Source: JBOGED01 sp050743625
Lineage (GTDB): Bacteria; Actinomycetota; Nitriliruptoria; Euzebyales; Egibacteraceae
Direction: 5' to 3'
DNA length: 7,905 nt
NCBI GenBank assembly: GCA_050743625.1
Contig: JBOGED010000538.1
Coordinates: forward strand, 1 to 7,905
Shown piece by piece: positions 1 through 5,607 of this stretch; within the stretch, counting starts at the first letter, position 1; each line of letters opens with the position of its first letter. The position numbers and the translations under genes were made by a program. The notes beneath the pieces were generated by a model. The model was not told where the DNA came from, did no database searches, and saw only the letters and a program-made list of their open reading frames with translations.

Positions 1-27
1 TCGACACACCTTGGGGGCGAGTAGCCT
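1..27 (+). promoter_or_regulatory. Candidate promoter of the XRE-type gene, probably giving a leaderless transcript
   Basis: TAGCCT at 22-27 fits the actinobacterial TAnnnT -10 pattern. Its last base lies exactly 7 nt before the A of the ATG at 34, so transcription would start on the start codon. TCGACA at 1-6 matches five of six bases of TTGACA, with a short 15-bp spacer. No convincing Shine-Dalgarno sequence precedes the ATG, which agrees with a leaderless message. The window edge cuts off anything further upstream. Confidence 0.4.
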
Positions 28-33
28 TCCGGT

Positions 34-414
34 ATGTCATCTGGCGACGCCTGGAGAGTTCAACGCGAAGCGCTTGGGGCCTTCATCCGCAGCCAGCGGA
101 AGCTCGCGAACCTTTCCTTACGGGAGCTGGCGGCGATCACGAAGGTGTCGAACCCGTATCTGAGCCAGATCGAGCGCGGGCTCCACGAACCGTCGGTCCG
201 CGTGCTCCGGTCCATCGCCGACGCCTTGGACATCTCCGCCGAGACGCTCCTCGCCCAGGCTGGGCTGATCAAGGACCAGATCGGCGAGGTCGACGGCGAA
301 ACCGAGGCCACAAGGGCAACTGAGCGCTCGATCCGCGCGGACCCGCGCCTCTCGGATTCTCAGAAGGAGGCGCTGATCGCCGTCTACCGCAGCTACCTGA
401 GCGCCCAAGAGTAG
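34..414 (+). CDS. XRE-family (Cro/C1-type) helix-turn-helix transcriptional regulator
   Basis: This 126-residue protein is a predicted cytoplasmic DNA-binding regulator. Residues about 14-73 form a Cro/C1-type helix-turn-helix: a first helix (LGAFIRSQRKLANLS), then LRELAAITKVSNPYLSQIER as the turn and recognition helix, then PSVRVLRSIADALDIS closing the domain. The SNPYLSQIERG stretch is very typical of the family. The C-terminal part has an acidic, probably flexible linker (about 84-98) and a short helical segment around ADPRLSDSQKEALIAVYRSYL, which may help dimerisation. No ligand-binding domain or protease site is visible. The ATG at 34 is chosen because it fits the -10 spacing and leaves the domain whole. 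Its target is unknown; it converges on the two-component operon and shares no promoter with a neighbour in view. The family call is secure, the role is not. Confidence 0.9.
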   Translation: MSSGDAWRVQREALGAFIRSQRKLANLSLRELAAITKVSNPYLSQIERGLHEPSVRVLRSIADALDISAETLLAQAGLIKDQIGEVDGETEATRATERSIRADPRLSDSQKEALIAVYRSYLSAQE

Positions 415-523
415 GATGCACGGATCACTCGGAGGGGTGACCACGAGGTCGCCGACGAATGCGTCCTCGATGCCCCACCGCTGGAAGACCCAAGGAATAG
501 CTCACCAACAGTTTCCCAAGCGC

Positions 524-1198
524 CTACAGGAGGTCGAGCTTGCTCGCTTCGTACACGACCTCGGCTCGGGTGGTGGCGTGCAGCTTGTGCATGAGGTTGC
601 GGACGTGGAACTTGACGGTGCTTTCGCTGATGTAGAGGGCAGCGCCGATCTCGCGGTTCGACAGACCGTGCGAGACGAGTCCGAGTACCTCGTGTTCGCG
701 GCTCGTCAGCCGCTCGGACCCGGTACTGTGCTCGCCTTGGGTCATAGACCGCACCACCATGGCGGCGCTTCGGGAATCGAACGCGCTCTCCCCTCGGTAG
801 ACGGCTCGGATGATCTTGACCAGATCGGTCACGTCGACGTCCTTCAGCACGTAGCCTTTCGCCCCCCGGCGGATCGACTCGGTGACGAGCCGCTCGTCGA
901 GGAACGTGGTAAAGACGACGATCCCGATGTCGCGGTGGTGGCGCGCGACCTCCTCGCAGAGCACGAGTCCCTCGGCCTCGTCGGTTCCGCTCAGGCGGAG
1001 GTCGAGTAGGACCAGGTCCGGCTCGCTCGTCCCGATGACCTCCAGCGCGAGCGTCCGGTCGGCGGCTTCTCCCACGATCTCCATATCGGGCTCGCGCTCC
1101 AGGATCGAGCGCAGGCCTTGTCGGACGATCGCATGGTCGTCCACGAGCACCAGCCGGATGCGCTCGTGAAGCTGGCGCGCGAGGGGCACAGTGGTCAC
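524..1198 (-). CDS. LuxR/NarL-family two-component response regulator
   Basis: This 224-residue protein is the DNA-binding partner of the kinase encoded just upstream. Residues about 14-132 are a receiver domain with the acidic pair D20-D21, phosphoacceptor D66 (in LVLLDLRLS), T97/T98 and K119 (in GYVLKD), so all the phosphorylation residues are present. Residues about 163-224 are a LuxR-type helix-turn-helix (LTSREHEVLGLVSHGLSNREI, then SESTVKFHVRNLMHKL). Length is standard for the NarL group. The start is GTG at 1198, overlapping the kinase TGA stop as GTGA, which implies translational coupling. No strong Shine-Dalgarno sequence is visible there. Phosphorylated regulator would bind as a dimer, plausibly at the dehydrogenase promoter; that target is inference. 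Downstream it converges on the XRE-type gene, with no obvious terminator hairpin plus T-tract in the 109-bp gap. Confidence 0.95.
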   Translation of the reverse strand: MTTVPLARQLHERIRLVLVDDHAIVRQGLRSILEREPDMEIVGEAADRTLALEVIGTSEPDLVLLDLRLSGTDEAEGLVLCEEVARHHRDIGIVVFTTFLDERLVTESIRRGAKGYVLKDVDVTDLVKIIRAVYRGESAFDSRSAAMVVRSMTQGEHSTGSERLTSREHEVLGLVSHGLSNREIGAALYISESTVKFHVRNLMHKLHATTRAEVVYEASKLDLL

Positions 1199-2526
1199 CG
1201 CGGGAGCACCGGGGCCTGTGGCACGGTGACGCGGATGGTCACGCCACCGCCGGCCGTGCGGAGGATGCGGAGGCTGCCGCCTACGTCACGGGCGCGGCTG
1301 CTCATCGTGCGCAGGCCAAGGTGGTGCCCGTTGGCGCACGCATGGTCGCGCTGCGCGAGGTTGGCGCGCAGGGCCGCGGCGTCACCGTCTCCGTTGTCGG
1401 CGATCGACAGGACGAGACGCTCCGGTCGGAACGTGAGGCGAACCCATACCCGGTTGGCGTGCGCGTGCCTCACGACGTTGTGAAGCGCCTCTTGAGTGAT
1501 CCGACCGAGCGCGTGCTCGACGCGCCCGGAGAGTGGCCTCGGCGCTCCCCGCGTCGCGATGTGCGCCGAGACGTCGGCAGGCCTGGCGATCACCTCGACC
1601 AACTGCTCGACCGTACGACGAAGGTCGCCTGTGCTCGCGGGGTCCAGGGACGACAGCTCGAAGATCGTGGACCTGATGCGGGTGATCGCCGCCCGCGCAA
1701 GCTCCTTCGCGAGCGACAGCCGCTCCCCCACCGGTGAGGACTCGTCATGGAAGCCCCTGCACCACTCCAGGTGCATGCCGATGCTCACGAGGTGCTGCGC
1801 AACGGTGTCATGCAGCTCGTGCGCGATGCGGTTGCGCTCCTCGTCGACGATCTGGTGCTCGCGTGCCTCCACGAGCTGCCGGCGCGCCTGGCGGAGCAGC
1901 CGGTTGCGGTCCTCGAGCTCGGCGGCGTGACGGCGGGTCTCCTCGTACAAGCACGCGTTCTCGATCGCGACCGCGACCTGATTCGCGAGACTGGACAAGA
2001 CGGACACGTCACTCTCGTCGAGCAAGATCCCGGCCGGCAGGAGCACGACGAGCGCGCCGACAAGCTCGCCGCGCAGCAGGATCGGCGCACCGAGCCGGTC
2101 GGCAAGCCATGGCGGTTGGGACAGCTGGTTGACCTGATGGGCGCCGGTCTTCACGACGGGTACGCCGTCACGAGTGACCATGTCGACGAGCGCTCGGACC
2201 TCGGCTGGCAGCACCGACCAGTCGTGCGGCCTTCTGTTCGCGGGGGTGTGCGCCACGAGCCGCACCGCCTCTTCGGAGAACAGCGGCCGGATGATCGACA
2301 TGGCCACCCAACTGCGGTCGTAGTGCATCGCGACTGCGTCGACGACCGCGTGCGCAAGCTGGTGCGCGCCCCCTGTCGTGGCGCACAACGCGGCCGATGC
2401 CTGCTCGAACGCCTGGATCGCCCGGTCAAGACTCAGGGCTTTGCGCCGGTACTCCGGATAGAACGTCGGCTTGGACGAGCGCAACCCCGTGAGCCGCTCG
2501 AACCACTCTTGCGGATCCGCGGTCAT
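1195..2526 (-). CDS. Soluble GAF-domain sensor histidine kinase (NarL/DegS type, HisKA_3)
   Basis: This 443-residue kinase probably autophosphorylates and passes phosphate to the response regulator it overlaps. An N-terminal helical stretch (about 1-50) precedes a GAF-like sensor domain (about 50-195), ending in a segment typical of GAF ends (LANQVAVAIENACLYEETRR). A coiled-coil linker (about 195-228) leads into the HisKA_3 dimerisation helix, with RNRIAHELHDTVAQ at 231-244 and H239 as the likely phosphoacceptor. The HATPase domain (about 335-437) has an N-box (E346, N350), the DNGDG box at 377-381 and a G2-like HHLGLRTM. No signal peptide or membrane segment is seen, so sensing should be cytoplasmic. 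GAF domains bind small molecules or haem; no cysteine or histidine pattern here lets me choose. The ATG at 2526 lies 18 nt after the dehydrogenase stop without a strong Shine-Dalgarno sequence, consistent with coupled translation. Confidence 0.94.
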   Translation of the reverse strand: MTADPQEWFERLTGLRSSKPTFYPEYRRKALSLDRAIQAFEQASAALCATTGGAHQLAHAVVDAVAMHYDRSWVAMSIIRPLFSEEAVRLVAHTPANRRPHDWSVLPAEVRALVDMVTRDGVPVVKTGAHQVNQLSQPPWLADRLGAPILLRGELVGALVVLLPAGILLDESDVSVLSSLANQVAVAIENACLYEETRRHAAELEDRNRLLRQARRQLVEAREHQIVDEERNRIAHELHDTVAQHLVSIGMHLEWCRGFHDESSPVGERLSLAKELARAAITRIRSTIFELSSLDPASTGDLRRTVEQLVEVIARPADVSAHIATRGAPRPLSGRVEHALGRITQEALHNVVRHAHANRVWVRLTFRPERLVLSIADNGDGDAAALRANLAQRDHACANGHHLGLRTMSSRARDVGGSLRILRTAGGGVTIRVTVPQAPVLPR

Positions 2527-2544
2527 CGACCGCGCCGGTCGCGC

Positions 2545-3699
2545 CTACAACGCGGCGAGGAAGATCTGCACGAGGTCAACCGCCGACACCTCCCGAGGGT
2601 TGGTCGTCATGCAGGCGTCATGCAAGGCATTTTCGGCAAAAAGCTCGAAGTGGCCCCTCGTCACCCCGAGATCGGCGAGGCCTCTGGGGATCCCGAGCTT
2701 GTCGGCGAGCAGCCGAACCTCGTCGCACGCCGCCTGCGCCGCCTCAGCGAACCCCATGCCCTCGACAGGCGCGCCGAGCGCCTGGGCGACCGCGACGTAG
2801 CGTGCCGGGTCGGCTTCGGCGTTAAACCGCATCACGTGAGGGAGCAGCACCGCGTTGAGCAATCCGTGCGGAAGGTCCAGGGCACCGCCGATCTGGTGGG
2901 ACAAGGCATGGACGCACCCCAGGATGGCGTTGGTGAACGCCATACCGGCCGACAGGCTGGCACGCGCCATCCCTTCCCTCGCGCCGAGGTCGGCCGGTGA
3001 CTCGACCGATCGTGGCAGGTGCTCGGCGACGAGCCGGATGGACTCGAGCGCATGGATGTCGGTGAGGTGGCTGGCGGCGCGTGAGACGTACGCCTCGATC
3101 CCGTGGCTGAGCGCGTCCATGCCACAGTGGGCGGTGAGATCGGGCGGCATCGTGAGGAGCAGGCGCGGGTCGGTGATGGAGATGTCCGGCACCAACGCAC
3201 GCCCGATCAGCGTCGCCTTCAGCAGGCGCGTCGTGTCGGTGATGACGGCGAACTGCGAGACGTCCGCGCCGGTACCACCCGTCGATGGGCACATGACGAG
3301 TGGTGGGATCGGCTTTGTGACCTTGTCGATACCCTCGTAGTCGAGGATCTGCCCGCCGTTGCCCGACAGCACGGCGATCGACTTCGCCGTGTCGATGCAG
3401 CTGCCGCCGCCGATCGCAATGAGCGCGTCACACCCGCTCTGCACGTACGCCTTGAACCCCGCGGCGATCTCGTGATCCTTGGGGTTCGGCGTGAGGTCGC
3501 TCCATAGATGGACACTGAGTCCGGCCTCGTCAAGGTGTTCCAACGAGGCGTCGACCCACCCCGCGCCGATCACTCCTGGGTCGCTGACGACGAAGACACG
3601 CGTTCCCCCAAGCCGGCGTACAGCTTGGCCAACCTCCGCCAACGCGCCGATGCCGAAGATGATCTCAGGGACGAGGAACTTCCCCATCGCGACCATCAC
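2545..3699 (-). CDS. Iron-containing (group III) alcohol dehydrogenase, ErcA-like
   Basis: This protein of up to 384 residues is a predicted cytoplasmic NAD(P)-dependent, metal-requiring oxidoreductase interconverting alcohols and aldehydes. The N-terminal nucleotide-binding half shows VVSDPG (D40) and GGGSCIDTAK (97-106). The C-terminal helical half carries the four expected metal ligands: D195 and H199 (GMDALSHGIEAY), H264 (GCVHALSHQIGG) and H278 (LPHG). Length is normal, so it should be active. Segments such as SDPGVIGAGW, VSQFAVITD and TDIHALESIRLV recall the ErcA subgroup, a comparison from memory. GTG at 3699 opens the frame; ATG at 3696 and ATG at 3687 are alternatives. A -10-like TATTTT just upstream favours a leaderless start at 3696. 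It is first in an operon with a sensor kinase and response regulator, so it may serve alcohol use, its regulation, or both. Substrate is not predictable. Confidence 0.93.
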   Translation of the reverse strand: MMVAMGKFLVPEIIFGIGALAEVGQAVRRLGGTRVFVVSDPGVIGAGWVDASLEHLDEAGLSVHLWSDLTPNPKDHEIAAGFKAYVQSGCDALIAIGGGSCIDTAKSIAVLSGNGGQILDYEGIDKVTKPIPPLVMCPSTGGTGADVSQFAVITDTTRLLKATLIGRALVPDISITDPRLLLTMPPDLTAHCGMDALSHGIEAYVSRAASHLTDIHALESIRLVAEHLPRSVESPADLGAREGMARASLSAGMAFTNAILGCVHALSHQIGGALDLPHGLLNAVLLPHVMRFNAEADPARYVAVAQALGAPVEGMGFAEAAQAACDEVRLLADKLGIPRGLADLGVTRGHFELFAENALHDACMTTNPREVSAVDLVQIFLAAL

Positions 3700-3701
3700 G
3701 G

Positions 3702-3732
3702 AAAATACGGTCCCGGAAGTTCACGTGGGCAA
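3702..3732 (-). promoter_or_regulatory. Candidate promoter of the dehydrogenase/two-component operon
   Basis: On the minus strand TATTTT (3707 to 3702) is a TAnnnT-type -10 hexamer whose last base is 6 nt before the A of the ATG at 3696 and 3 nt before the alternative GTG at 3699. A weak -35-like TTGCCC (3732 to 3727) lies 19 bp upstream, which is longer than ideal. There is no clear Shine-Dalgarno sequence, so a leaderless transcript is likely. The poor -35 would suit an activator-dependent promoter, which is inference. Confidence 0.35.
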
Positions 3733-3779
3733 GGGTCTGGCCGCCCCAACGTGCACCTCCATACTCAGTCCGGTTCACG
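3719..3779. promoter_or_regulatory. Possible operator: two GTTCACG direct repeats in the divergent promoter region
   Basis: GTTCACG occurs at 3719-3725 and again at 3773-3779, a spacing of 54 bp or about five helical turns, which would place both on the same DNA face. The first copy runs into the palindrome CACGTG (3722-3727) and overlaps the dehydrogenase -10/-35 spacer. They lie between the dehydrogenase operon and the divergent SHOCT-domain gene, where the local response regulator could act. A pair of 7-mers can arise by chance, so this is only a candidate. Confidence 0.2.
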
Positions 3780-3845
3780 CTAGCCGCGAGTCGGGTACGA
3801 GGTCAAGGCGTGGTGACGTCATGGGGACGGGGCACCATAGAAGGC

Positions 3846-4334
3846 ATGCAATTGACGAACGAGATCGCCCGACTTTCAGCGCTTCACGAACGTGGCGACC
3901 TGTCGGGTGAGGAGTTCGAGCGAGCGAAAGAGCGGGTGCTCGCCGAATCCGCTCCACCGGCTTCCTTCGGCGCCGCCTCACACGCGCCAGACGGAGCGTT
4001 GCTCCTCTATAACCTCATGGCGACCGCACTGCGGCGAGCGGCGGTCGTGCTCACCGCCATCGCTCTGCTATTCGGGTGTGTGGCGATCTGGTCCGGCAGC
4101 CGGTACGCCGACCTTCGGGCGCAGGCGGAGTCGATCGAGGAGGAAGCGCTCGTCGAGCGCTTCGGTATCAGCATCCCCGACCCTCGCCCGACGATCGAGC
4201 GCGCGCAGCTCGAGGTACGCGCCACGGCCTTCGGTGGCCTCGCCGCGGTCACAGGCCTGTTCGCCGTCGGGGCCCTCGCCACGGCGCTGCTGGTACGCCC
4301 ACCGAAGGCAGCGCACCACCGCGCGCCCTCATAG
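3846..4334 (+). CDS. Small two-helix membrane protein with N-terminal SHOCT-like domain, function unknown
   Basis: From the ATG at 3846 this is a 162-residue protein. Residues 2-33 (IARLSALHERGDLSGEEFERAK and flanks) match the SHOCT pattern, a short helical hairpin often found at the ends of bacterial membrane or secreted proteins and thought to mediate oligomerisation. Two hydrophobic segments follow, at about 64-84 (VVLTAIALLFGCVAIW) and about 127-150 (FGGLAAVTGLFAVGALATALLV). Between them is a charged loop with acidic helical character (RAQAESIEEEALVERF), and the tail is short and basic. There is no signal-peptide cleavage site. The start is uncertain: GTG at 3810 would add 12 residues and has GAGG at 3799-3802 with 7-nt spacing, whereas GAAGG at 3840-3844 is too close to the ATG. 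I prefer the ATG because the domain begins there. The gene diverges from the dehydrogenase operon; no functional link is shown. Confidence 0.75.
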   Translation: MQLTNEIARLSALHERGDLSGEEFERAKERVLAESAPPASFGAASHAPDGALLLYNLMATALRRAAVVLTAIALLFGCVAIWSGSRYADLRAQAESIEEEALVERFGISIPDPRPTIERAQLEVRATAFGGLAAVTGLFAVGALATALLVRPPKAAHHRAPS

Positions 4335-4371
4335 CGATCAGGCCTCGCTAGCCAGGTTTGCACTTGGAGTC

Positions 4372-4391
4372 TTTGCGCGCCTGCGCGCAAA
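4372..4391. repeat. Palindrome A of a related pair
   Basis: The arms TTTGCGCGC (4372-4380) and GCGCGCAAA (4383-4391) are exact inverted complements around a CT centre. The outer C at 4371 and G at 4393 could pair if the A at 4392 bulges. The element shares its 8-bp arms TTTGCGCG/CGCGCAAA with palindrome B, 72 bp further on. It lies 37 bp after the SHOCT-domain gene. The T-run is on the 5' side of the stem and the A-run on the 3' side, which is the reverse of an intrinsic terminator. Confidence 0.75.
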
Positions 4392-4436
4392 AGCGGCAGC
4401 CGACGGGGGTCGTGGCTCCTGTGCTGGCCGTTGGCC

Positions 4437-4470
4437 TGCAGTTTTTGCGCGTGCACGCGCAAAAACTGCA
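4437..4470. repeat. Palindrome B: perfect 34-bp inverted repeat
   Basis: The 17 bases 4437-4453 are the exact reverse complement of 4454-4470, with no loop. The central 20 bases (4444-4463) read TTTGCGCGTGCACGCGCAAA, extended on the left by TGCAGTT and on the right by AACTGCA. It shares arms with palindrome A and lies in the gap between the convergent SHOCT-domain gene and moaA. No T-tract follows the stem on either strand, so a classical intrinsic terminator is unlikely. A dispersed REP-like element, a protein-binding site or a cruciform-forming sequence all remain possible. Confidence 0.85.
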
Positions 4471-4523
4471 TGGTCCACGCCCTCTGCCATCCGCCGAACG
4501 AAGCGCATGTGCGGAAGACGGGG

Positions 4524-5531
4524 CTAGCCGCCGATATAGGACATCTCGACCTTATGCAGGTTTTTGGTTGCTGACGAGCGCAGCTCGGAGTACCGGTCCG
4601 TCCGCCGGCCCCATACTCCAGCGATCACGGACTGCAGCTCTTCGTCCGTCGCGCCGCCGCGCAGCAGGGCACGCAGATCTCGACCGGTCGCGGCGAATAG
4701 GCAGGTATACAGCTCGCCGACCGCGGACAGGCGCGCGCGGGTACACGTTTGGCAGAACGCCTGGGTGACCGAGGAGATCACACCGATCTCCCCGGCACCG
4801 TCAAGGTAGCGGTAACGATCCGCGACCTCTCCGACATAGTTCGGGTCTACTGGCTCGAGTGGCCAGACCGCGCCGATACGGCGAACGATCTCCGCGGCCG
4901 GCACGACGTCGTCGAGCCTCCACCCGTTCGTGGTGCCGACGTCCATGTACTCGATAAACCGGGCGATGTGCCCGTGCTCACGCGCGTAGGCCGCAATGTC
5001 GACGACGCCGTCGTCGTTCACACCGCGCTTCACCACCGCGTTGAGCTTGATCGGCGCGAATCCGGCCGCTGCGGCGGCCGCGATGCCCTCGAGCACACGC
5101 CCGAGCGGCATTGCAACGTCCGCCATGGCGCTGAACGTCTTCTCGTCGACCGAGTCGAGGCTCACGGTGAGACGCCCCAGTCCCGCCGCACGGAGCCTCG
5201 GCGCTTGGGCGGCGAGCAGCGAGCCGTTCGTCGTCAACGCGATGTCCTCGATACCGTTGGACCGCGCGAGCATCGTGACCAGGCGCTCGATACCGCGGCG
5301 CACGAGGGGCTCCCCGCCGGTCAACCGGACCTTTCGAACGCCGAGACGCGCGAAGACGCCTACGACGCGAGTGATCTCCTCAAATGTCAGCAGCTCGTCA
5401 CGCTCGAGAAACTGAAAGCCGGGGCCGAAGACCTCCCGGGGCATACAGTACGTACAGCGGAAATTACACCGATCCGTCACCGACACCCGTAAGTCACGCA
5501 ACCCGCGACCCAACTTGTCGATGACCGCCAT
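4524..5531 (-). CDS. moaA: GTP 3',8-cyclase MoaA, molybdenum cofactor biosynthesis
   Basis: MoaA is a cytoplasmic radical-SAM enzyme converting GTP to 3',8-cyclo-7,8-dihydro-GTP, the first step of molybdenum cofactor synthesis with MoaC. The 335-residue protein is full length. The radical-SAM cluster motif is C22, C26, C29 (CNFRCTYC), followed by the SAM-contacting TGGEP at 71-75. The second, GTP-binding iron-sulfur cluster is held by C260, C263 and C277, the expected CxxC-x13-C spacing. The chain ends in the Gly-Gly pair the family needs for activity. The ATG at 5531 is supported by a GGGAG ribosome-binding site 9-10 nt upstream. It follows coaE by 76 bp on the same strand and could be read from the rpsA transcript or from its own weak TAGGCT -10 (5576 to 5571), which has no good -35. 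No other moa, moe or mog gene is in the window. Confidence 0.97.
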   Translation of the reverse strand: MAVIDKLGRGLRDLRVSVTDRCNFRCTYCMPREVFGPGFQFLERDELLTFEEITRVVGVFARLGVRKVRLTGGEPLVRRGIERLVTMLARSNGIEDIALTTNGSLLAAQAPRLRAAGLGRLTVSLDSVDEKTFSAMADVAMPLGRVLEGIAAAAAAGFAPIKLNAVVKRGVNDDGVVDIAAYAREHGHIARFIEYMDVGTTNGWRLDDVVPAAEIVRRIGAVWPLEPVDPNYVGEVADRYRYLDGAGEIGVISSVTQAFCQTCTRARLSAVGELYTCLFAATGRDLRALLRGGATDEELQSVIAGVWGRRTDRYSELRSSATKNLHKVEMSYIGG

Positions 5532-5540
5532 AGAATGCTT

Positions 5541-5545
5541 CTCCC
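5541..5545 (-). promoter_or_regulatory. Ribosome-binding site of moaA
   Basis: GGGAG on the minus strand ends 9 nt before the ATG at 5531. It confirms this start and is the clearest well-spaced Shine-Dalgarno sequence in the window, in contrast to coaE, which has none. Confidence 0.7.
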
Positions 5546-5607
5546 TCGCCGGCTTGCTCGTCGCCCACCGAGCCTACCCGCTGGTCCTTCAGCCGCCTCC
5601 AGGCCGA

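Noticed and set aside
421..441. Small imperfect inverted repeat between the XRE-type gene and the response regulator as a terminator
   Set aside because: The stem is only about four to six pairs with a bulge, and no T-tract follows on either strand.
416..1009. Plus-strand open frame of 197 codons after the XRE-type gene
   Set aside because: It lies almost wholly opposite the response regulator gene, which has intact receiver and helix-turn-helix motifs, and no ribosome-binding site or family signal supports it.
1747..3000. Long open frame on the plus strand (417 codons) antisense to the kinase and dehydrogenase genes
   Set aside because: Its translation is rich in Arg, low in complexity and matches no fold, while the minus-strand frames encode clear families with all catalytic motifs. 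It is a by-product of high GC.
3814..3821. TGACGTCA palindrome upstream of the SHOCT-domain gene as an operator
   Set aside because: An isolated 8-bp palindrome is expected by chance often enough, it has no second copy, and it may lie within the coding region if the GTG at 3810 is the start.
4437..4470. Bidirectional intrinsic terminator for the convergent SHOCT-domain gene and moaA
   Set aside because: Location fits, but the stem is preceded by T and followed by A on both strands, so the RNA would lack the required 3' U-tract. Kept as a palindrome of unknown role.
4749..5492. Plus-strand open frame of 247 codons opposite moaA
   Set aside because: The opposite strand encodes MoaA with both iron-sulfur motifs; this frame has no recognisable domain.
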